DNA from: Streptomyces lasiicapitis
Lineage (GTDB): Bacteria > Actinomycetota > Actinomycetes > Streptomycetales > Streptomycetaceae
DNA length: 64,000 bases
Reading direction: 5' to 3'
NCBI RefSeq assembly: GCF_014646335.1
Contig: NZ_BMNG01000018.1
Span: 124,001-188,000 of the forward strand
The notes below the pieces were generated by a model. The model was not told the DNA's origin and ran no database searches. It was given only the letters and a program-made list of their open reading frames with translations. Positions 59,113 to 64,000 of the stretch are shown piece by piece (the stretch's first letter is position 1; each line of letters opens with the position of its first letter). The position numbers and the translations under genes were made by a program.

Positions 59113-60294
59113 TCAGCTGTCCAGCCTCCCGATCGTCGCCGTCGACGCCCCACGGCGTTCCCGCGCCGCCCGCGCCGTGAAGTCCGCGCCGCGCAGCACA
59201 CGCTGTACGTTGCCCCAGGTCAGCGCCGCGACATCGGCCTCGGGCCAGCCGCGGCGGAGCAGCTCGGCGACCAGCCGCGGGTAGCGGGAGGCGTCGGTCA
59301 GCTCGCCGGGGTGCGCGGACCGGGTGTCGTACATGCCGGAGATCCCGACGCAGTCGGCCCCCGCGACGCGGCGCACGTGCTCCATGTGGTCCGCGACGTC
59401 GCCGAGCGCGGGCCCCGTCCGGTCCGCCGCGAACGGCACCAGGCACAGGCCCTTCATGCGGCCCACCGCCGCGAGCATCTCGTCGTCCAGGTTGGCGGGG
59501 TGCTCGCGCAGCGCGCGGGCCCCGGAGCGCGTCCACAGGACCGGCGCCTTGGAGACGGCGAGCACCCGGCGCGCGGTCGCCGGGGACGAACCGGAGAGGT
59601 CGGCGAGGACGCCGAGCCGGTTCATCTCCCGCACCACCTCCTCGCCGAACGGGGTGAGACCGCTCTCGCCCGCCCACGACGTACCGGACAGCGTCAGCGA
59701 GCTCAGGCCGAGCGTGTGGAGCTGGCGCAGGGCGCCGAGCGAGTCGCCGATGGCGCGGCCGCTCGCCGGGCCGATCAGCGTGGCGATGCGGCCGCAGTTG
59801 CGGGCGTCGGTGGTCTCGGAGGCGTCGCGGGCCACCCGCAGACCGTTCGCGTAGCGGCCGACGACGTGCCGTACGAGGTCGAGCTGCTCCAGCGCCGAGC
59901 TGACCGCGCGGTCGCCCTCGGGCTGCCCGTCGGGCACCTGGAGCGACCAGAACTGCATGCCGACGCGGCCCGCCCGCAGCCGCGGCAGGTCGGTCTCCAG
60001 GCCGCTGTCGCCCAACTCCAGGTCGTACCAAGGGAGTTCCCACAGCGCCGAGGGCAGTCCGCTGTAGCCGTCGGCGACGGGGTGCGCGGTGAGGAGGTCC
60101 CGGGCGCGCTCCAGGGCGTCGCGGAGGTCGGGCTCCAGGGGCTCCGGCTCGGGTTCCGGCTCCGGCGCGGTCTCCGGCGCGGGTACCCAGGTGTCGTCCG
60201 TGAAGGTGTCGTCCGTGGGGGTCGGCGCGGTACGCCGGTCGTCGTTCTCCCCGGCTTCGGCGGGGGAGTCGAGTTCGTCCTGCAGGTCCGCCAT
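59113..60294 (-). CDS. M19 dipeptidase homologue without metal ligands (probable pseudoenzyme)
   Basis: The product has 393 residues. It aligns along its whole length with the dipeptidase at 52820 (LRAGRVGMQFWSLQVP, LGALRQLHTLGLSSLTLS, FGEEVVREMNRLGVLADLS). Every zinc ligand position is changed: DGHND becomes DGYSG (Y77, G79), GAEGGH becomes GPASGR, DLSHV becomes DLSGS, FSHSSAR becomes WTRSGAR and GGDYD becomes SGMYD. It has a 55-residue acidic, PEPEP-rich N-terminal extension. The frame is intact over 1.2 kb, so it is probably kept for a non-catalytic role. ATG 60294. Confidence 0.85.
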   Translation of the reverse strand: MADLQDELDSPAEAGENDDRRTAPTPTDDTFTDDTWVPAPETAPEPEPEPEPLEPDLRDALERARDLLTAHPVADGYSGLPSALWELPWYDLELGDSGLETDLPRLRAGRVGMQFWSLQVPDGQPEGDRAVSSALEQLDLVRHVVGRYANGLRVARDASETTDARNCGRIATLIGPASGRAIGDSLGALRQLHTLGLSSLTLSGTSWAGESGLTPFGEEVVREMNRLGVLADLSGSSPATARRVLAVSKAPVLWTRSGARALREHPANLDDEMLAAVGRMKGLCLVPFAADRTGPALGDVADHMEHVRRVAGADCVGISGMYDTRSAHPGELTDASRYPRLVAELLRRGWPEADVAALTWGNVQRVLRGADFTARAARERRGASTATIGRLDS

Positions 60295-60310
60295 GGCAGG
60301 GCTCCGCGGG

Positions 60311-60360
60311 TCGGTGGTGGCACTTCTCGGTGGTGGCGCTTCAGTGGTGGTCGAACCACC
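60311..60360. repeat. Short tandem repeats and palindrome upstream of the M19 homologue
   Basis: TCGGTGGTGGCACTTC occurs twice (60311, 60327; one change), followed by GGTGGT-CGA-ACCACC at 60346-60360. This is the leader/promoter region of the leftward gene. Confidence 0.5.
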
Positions 60361-60480
60361 GTGCCACGGCGCCCGCCCGGCTTCGCGGCGGACGGGGCGT
60401 TCGGGGTACGCCGACGTCCCCGGCCCGCGCCTGCGCGCGAAACCGGGGCCGTCGAGCTGTTGCCCGCGTCGGTGCCCGTC

Positions 60481-61839
60481 CTAGTTGGTGCTGGACACCG
60501 TCACCTTCTCGTCGTTGTTGAGCTGCGACACCAGCTGCTTGACCTTGGCCTTGTCCCAGACGACGTTGCCGCCCGAGAACCCCGAGATCGGCATGTTCAT
60601 CGACTTGCCGTCGCCGCCGGTGACGCCCTTCATGGCCCAGAACATGGAGGCCACGTCCATCAGGTCCATGTCCTTGTCGACGATCAGCGTGTCCAGGCCC
60701 GCGCCCATCGTGGGGTAGAGCTTGAACGGGTTCATGACCGTGCCGGGCGTCGCCGCCTGGTTGGCGAGCGCGGCCAGGAACTTCTGCTGGTTCTTGGTGC
60801 GGTCCAGGTCGCTGCCCGGCAGGGCGTAGCGGGTGCGGACGAAGGCCAGGGCCTCCTCGCCGTTCAGGGTCTGCTTGCCCGCCTCGAAGTCGGCGCCGGA
60901 CTTCTTGTCCTTGAAGCCCTTGGGGATGTCCAGCTCGACGCCGCCGACCGCGTCCACGATCTTGGCGAAGCCGCCGAAGCCGATCTCGGCGTAGTGGTCG
61001 ATGCGCAGGCCCATGTTGGCCTCGACGGTGCGCACGAGCAGCTCGGGGCCGTCCTCCCCGTACGCGGCGTTCAGCTTCTTGCAGACCTGAGTCGTCGTGT
61101 CGCAGTTCCGCGCCGGGTAGAGCTTGCCGGAGTCCGAGCCCTTGAAGGAGGGGATCATGACGTTCGAGTCGCGCGGCAGCGAGATCATCGTGTTCCCGCC
61201 GTCGTCCGCGACGTGCAGGATCATCATCGAGTCCGTGCGCTTGCCCGCGGCGGAGCCGGTGTGGAGCTTCTTCTTCTCCTCGTCGGACATGCCCGCGCGG
61301 CTGTCGGAGCCGACGATCAGGTAGTTCGTGCCCTTGCCGCCGTCGGGCCGCTCGATGACCTTCGACAGGTCGACCTCGCGCTTGAGCTTGGAGTCGGCCC
61401 AGAAGTACGTGCTCACGGAGACGATGAGCAGCAGGGCGAGGAACGTGACCAGGCCCCAGGTGATGCGCTTCTTCCAGTTGACCGGGGGCTTCGGCGCGCG
61501 CGGCGGGGCGGGCGGGCCGTCCGGTCCGCCGGGGCCCTGCGGGCCGTTGCCGCGCCCGGCGGGGGAGCCGTAGACCTGGCCGGTGTTGTAGCCGCTGTCG
61601 TAGTCGCCCTGGGGGCCGCCCTGGCCCTGGGGGTTCTGCGCGCGCTGGTCGCGGTACAGGTCGTCGTACACGTCGTCGTCGTACGAAGGCTGGCGCGGGA
61701 CCGAGCCGGGCTGACCAGGGGCGGAGGGGCCGCCGCGCTGGACATGGCGCATCGAACGGGCGCCCTCGGGCTGTGCACTGCCGCTGCCGTACCCGTGGCG
61801 GTCACCGTTGCTGTTCCGCGCGTCTGGCCAATCGCTCAT
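60481..61839 (-). CDS. LytR-CpsA-Psr (LCP) family protein
   Basis: The product has 452 residues. A long disordered, Gly/Pro/Gln-rich N-terminal cytoplasmic region (1-125) precedes a membrane helix (ITWGLVTFLALLLIVSVSTYF) and an extracellular LCP domain: LIVGSDSRAG, KRTDSMMILHVADD, ISLPRDSNV, KLNAAYGEDGP and RTRYALPGSDLDR. LCP enzymes attach secondary wall polymers such as teichoic acids to peptidoglycan. ATG 61839 gives MSDWPDARN. Divergent from the thioesterase. Confidence 0.92.
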   Translation of the reverse strand: MSDWPDARNSNGDRHGYGSGSAQPEGARSMRHVQRGGPSAPGQPGSVPRQPSYDDDVYDDLYRDQRAQNPQGQGGPQGDYDSGYNTGQVYGSPAGRGNGPQGPGGPDGPPAPPRAPKPPVNWKKRITWGLVTFLALLLIVSVSTYFWADSKLKREVDLSKVIERPDGGKGTNYLIVGSDSRAGMSDEEKKKLHTGSAAGKRTDSMMILHVADDGGNTMISLPRDSNVMIPSFKGSDSGKLYPARNCDTTTQVCKKLNAAYGEDGPELLVRTVEANMGLRIDHYAEIGFGGFAKIVDAVGGVELDIPKGFKDKKSGADFEAGKQTLNGEEALAFVRTRYALPGSDLDRTKNQQKFLAALANQAATPGTVMNPFKLYPTMGAGLDTLIVDKDMDLMDVASMFWAMKGVTGGDGKSMNMPISGFSGGNVVWDKAKVKQLVSQLNNDEKVTVSSTN

Positions 61840-61967
61840 GTGGCTTAGTGTGCAGTGCCGCACCGTGCGCCTCACAGGGAGGGCATTGATTCGGGTCAGT
61901 GCTGTTGCAGAGCTGATGCAATGTGCCCGACACAGGTTCGGGCGCGTCCCGACATAGGGTGGAGTGC

Positions 61968-62516
61968 ATGACAGATCTGGCCACCGGCTCGGAATCGACG
62001 ATTCAGGGCAAGCCGACCTCGGCGTCCCGTACCACCCTGAGCCACATCATGACGCACGCCGACACCAACCTCCTCGGCACGGTGCACGGTGGCGTGATCA
62101 TGAAGCTCGTGGACGACGCGGCCGGCGCCGTCGCCGGACGGCACTCCGGCGGGCCCGCCGTGACCGCCTCCATGGACGAGATGGCGTTCCTGGAGCCGGT
62201 CCGCGTCGGCGACCTGGTGCATGTGAAGGCCCAGGTCAACTGGACCGGGCGGAGCTCCATGGAGGTCGGCGTGCGGGTCCTCGCCGAGCGCTGGAACGAG
62301 TCGACGCCCGCTCAGCAGGTCGGCTCCGCGTACCTGGTCTTCGCGGCCGTCGACGCCGACGGCAAGCCCCGCCTCGTACCGCCGGTCCTCACCGAGACCG
62401 ACCGCGACCGGCGCCGCTACCAGGAGGCCCAGATCCGCCGCACCCACCGCCTGGCCCGCCGCCGCGCCATCAAGGAACTGCGCGAGGCCCGCGCGGCGAA
62501 GGGTTACGACGACTGA
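61968..62516 (+). CDS. Acyl-CoA thioesterase, hotdog fold
   Basis: The product has 182 residues. TLSHIMTHADTNLLGTVHGGVIMKLVDDAAGAVAGRH carries the hotdog helix and HGG motif; VTASMDEMAFLEPVRVGDLVHVKAQVNWTGRSSMEVGVRV follows. Related to YciA/BACH-type acyl-CoA hydrolases. A basic C-terminal tail (RRTHRLARRRAIKELREARAA) extends past the fold. ATG 61968. Convergent with the next LCP gene. Confidence 0.9.
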   Translation: MTDLATGSESTIQGKPTSASRTTLSHIMTHADTNLLGTVHGGVIMKLVDDAAGAVAGRHSGGPAVTASMDEMAFLEPVRVGDLVHVKAQVNWTGRSSMEVGVRVLAERWNESTPAQQVGSAYLVFAAVDADGKPRLVPPVLTETDRDRRRYQEAQIRRTHRLARRRAIKELREARAAKGYDD

Positions 62517-62555
62517 CCCGAGGCGCCCGCCAAGGCCAACGGCCCCACCGCCTCG

Positions 62556-64000
62556 CTACGAGCACACCACCTGGTCCCCGGTCACCGCGCCGAACTCGCC
62601 CTGGTACGCGTCCTCCGCGCGTACGGCCCGCACGCCGCGGAAGTCCGTCCCCGCGATGACCTTCAAGAGCGGCCCCTGCCCCCGGACGGGGCGCATCTCG
62701 CACCCCGGCAGGGCTGTGGCCAGGGACTTCGCCGAGCGGTCCCAGCGCGGGTCGAAGGCGACGACGGTGCGGGCGACGGACCTGGCGCCCGGCGCCGGCT
62801 TCACCGTCCCCGGCACCTTGGTGGTGCGGAAACCGGTGCGCCGCAGCTCCGCGTCGACCTGCTTGCCGAGGCCCGGCGTCGCCGTGCCGTTGTCCACCTG
62901 CACCCGGATCTGCTGCGGTGAGACCGGCACAAGCGCGGCCTTGCGCTTCACGCGGTGCGGGGCGAGCGGCTTGTCGTCGCGCAGCGCCTGGAACAGCTTC
63001 TTGGACTTCACGGGGTCCCACTTCAGGGTCGAGCCGATGCCCGGCACCTTGAAGCCCATCTTGCCGATCGGCACCGTCGTGAACTCCGACGACTTGGGCG
63101 AGAAGTTCCGCATCGCCCGCCCCAGCGTCAGCATCTCGGTCGTCCCGAAGCCCTTGTCGGCCCGCACGGACTTCAACAGGGTCCCGGTGACGTCGTTGAA
63201 CTTGACCGGATTCAGCAGTACGCCGCTGCTCGTCGCCTTCGCGATGAGCGCCGCGAGGAACCGCTGCTGGCGCTGCATCCGGCCGAGGTCGGCGGCCCCG
63301 TCGATGTGCCGCGAGCGCACGTACTGCAGCGCCTGCCCGCCGTTCAGCTGGTGGGTGCCCACCGGCAGGTTCAGGCCCGTGTAGGAGTCCTTCAGCGGGA
63401 TGGTGGTGCAGATCTCGACGCCGCCGAGTACGTCCACGGTCCGCATGAAGCTGGTGAAGTCGACCTCCAGATAGTGGTCGATCTTCACCTTGGTCATGTT
63501 CTCGACCGTGCGCACGGTCAGGTTCGGGCCGCCCTCCGCGTACGCCGCGTTGAGCTTCACCGGGTGCGCCCGGTGGTGCTTGCGGGAGTTCTGGTCGACG
63601 TGCTCGGGCATCTCGGCGTACGAATCCCGGGGGAGGCTGACGACGCTCGCCCGGTCCCGGTCCTCCGAGATGTGCACGATCATGATCGTGTCCGTGCAGT
63701 GGCACGGGGCGCCGCCCAGACGGTACTTCTTGCGCTCGGCGCGGCTGATCTTCTCGCGCCCGTCGGTGCCCACGAGCAGCACGTTCATGCCGTTGCCGGA
63801 CTCGGGCCTGTTCTTCATGTTGCTGAAGGCGTCGACGCGGCCGATGCCGGTCTCCAGGCCCGAGACGACCGAGTGCCCGATGCCGGCCGCGGCGAGCACC
63901 CCGACGGACAGGGTGGTCGCGACCCGCTTGGCCCAGCGGGGCCGCCGTGCCCGCGCGGCCGGTCTCGCCGCCGGGGGGCGCGGCGGGCGCGGGGGACGCG
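62556..64000 (-). CDS. LytR-CpsA-Psr protein with C-terminal LytR_C domain, 5' end outside the window
   Basis: The N terminus lies beyond base 64000. The visible part has a basic, proline-rich cytoplasmic segment, a membrane helix (VATTLSVGVLAAAGIGHSVV) and an LCP domain: VLLVGTDGREKIS, HCTDTIMIVHISED, SLPRDSYAEM, KLNAAYAEGGP and RSRHIDGAADLGRMQRQQRF. A LytR_C domain follows (SPQQIRVQVDNGTATPGLGKQVDAELRRTGF). Same presumed role as the LCP protein at 60481, but of a different subtype with the extra C-terminal domain. Confidence 0.92.
   Translation of the reverse strand, partial: RPPRPPRPPAARPAARARRPRWAKRVATTLSVGVLAAAGIGHSVVSGLETGIGRVDAFSNMKNRPESGNGMNVLLVGTDGREKISRAERKKYRLGGAPCHCTDTIMIVHISEDRDRASVVSLPRDSYAEMPEHVDQNSRKHHRAHPVKLNAAYAEGGPNLTVRTVENMTKVKIDHYLEVDFTSFMRTVDVLGGVEICTTIPLKDSYTGLNLPVGTHQLNGGQALQYVRSRHIDGAADLGRMQRQQRFLAALIAKATSSGVLLNPVKFNDVTGTLLKSVRADKGFGTTEMLTLGRAMRNFSPKSSEFTTVPIGKMGFKVPGIGSTLKWDPVKSKKLFQALRDDKPLAPHRVKRKAALVPVSPQQIRVQVDNGTATPGLGKQVDAELRRTGFRTTKVPGTVKPAPGARSVARTVVAFDPRWDRSAKSLATALPGCEMRPVRGQGPLLKVIAGTDFRGVRAVRAEDAYQGEFGAVTGDQVVCS

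Noticed and set aside
1..64000. CRISPR array, prophage, integrative element or insertion sequence
   Set aside because: No spaced direct-repeat array, integrase, transposase or phage structural gene was seen. bldA has no duplicated 3' end that would mark an att site nearby.

Overview
This window is a piece of a Streptomyces chromosome. The base composition is very GC-rich, and a tRNA-Leu with a TAA anticodon (bldA) sits near the left end. WhiJ/AbaA-type regulator loci, LytR-CpsA-Psr wall enzymes, sortase-type surface proteins and many GTG/TTG starts fit that assignment. Most genes look like core or near-core genes with ordinary codon use. There is no phage, integron, insertion sequence, CRISPR array or large biosynthetic cluster.

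Layout. 1-9700: the end of a fatty-acid methyltransferase, an ABC exporter pair (ATPase and FtsX-type permease), bldA, a double-VOC protein, PobA (4-hydroxybenzoate hydroxylase), a Bax-inhibitor-like membrane protein and small proteins. 9700-15700: thiolase, membrane-anchored SGNH hydrolase behind a 13-bp tandem repeat, cystathionine beta-synthase, a small membrane protein and an apparently exported beta-carbonic anhydrase. 15700-23200: an NCS1 permease and a four-gene quaternary-amine-type ABC importer, divergent from an atypical histidine-ammonia-lyase homologue coupled to an RpiR regulator. 23300-27000: a PIN-domain toxin/antitoxin-like pair, an amino acid permease and a PLP decarboxylase. 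27000-33100: a histidine utilisation run (hutU, an AllC-like amidohydrolase that probably replaces HutG, hutF, hutI) behind a promoter rich in palindromes.

33000-40600 is regulatory. Two XRE-regulator/DUF397 modules of the WhiJ/AbaA kind are followed by an RsbW-like ATPase, an Asp/Glu racemase-family protein, a SigB-family sigma factor, a STAS anti-anti-sigma protein and a second RsbW-like ATPase, which together suggest partner switching. 40700-45100 is a four-gene surface-protein operon. Two of its members end in sortase signals (LPQTG and LADTG) and share a cysteine-bracketed domain; a third looks like a DUF916/WxL-interacting protein. 45200-64000 holds a secreted hydrolase, a POT peptide transporter, an OmpR/HK pair, a GtrA protein, purK-purE with an M19 dipeptidase, an epoxide-hydrolase-like protein, an acyl-CoA dehydrogenase, a UDP-glucose dehydrogenase-family enzyme, a CGNR regulator divergent from a VOC protein, a second M19 homologue that has lost its metal ligands, a thioesterase and two LCP proteins, the last cut by the window edge.

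Two families of interspersed repeats recur between genes. One is built on TCCGGCGTTTGAGGACGAG and often occurs as inverted pairs. The other contains GACCAGCCACGACGCACC. One copy of the first family lies inside the 5' end of the hut amidohydrolase reading frame. The best leads are the MIO-less ammonia-lyase homologue, the surface-protein operon and the inactive dipeptidase paralogue. All assignments are from reading the sequence; no database search was run.
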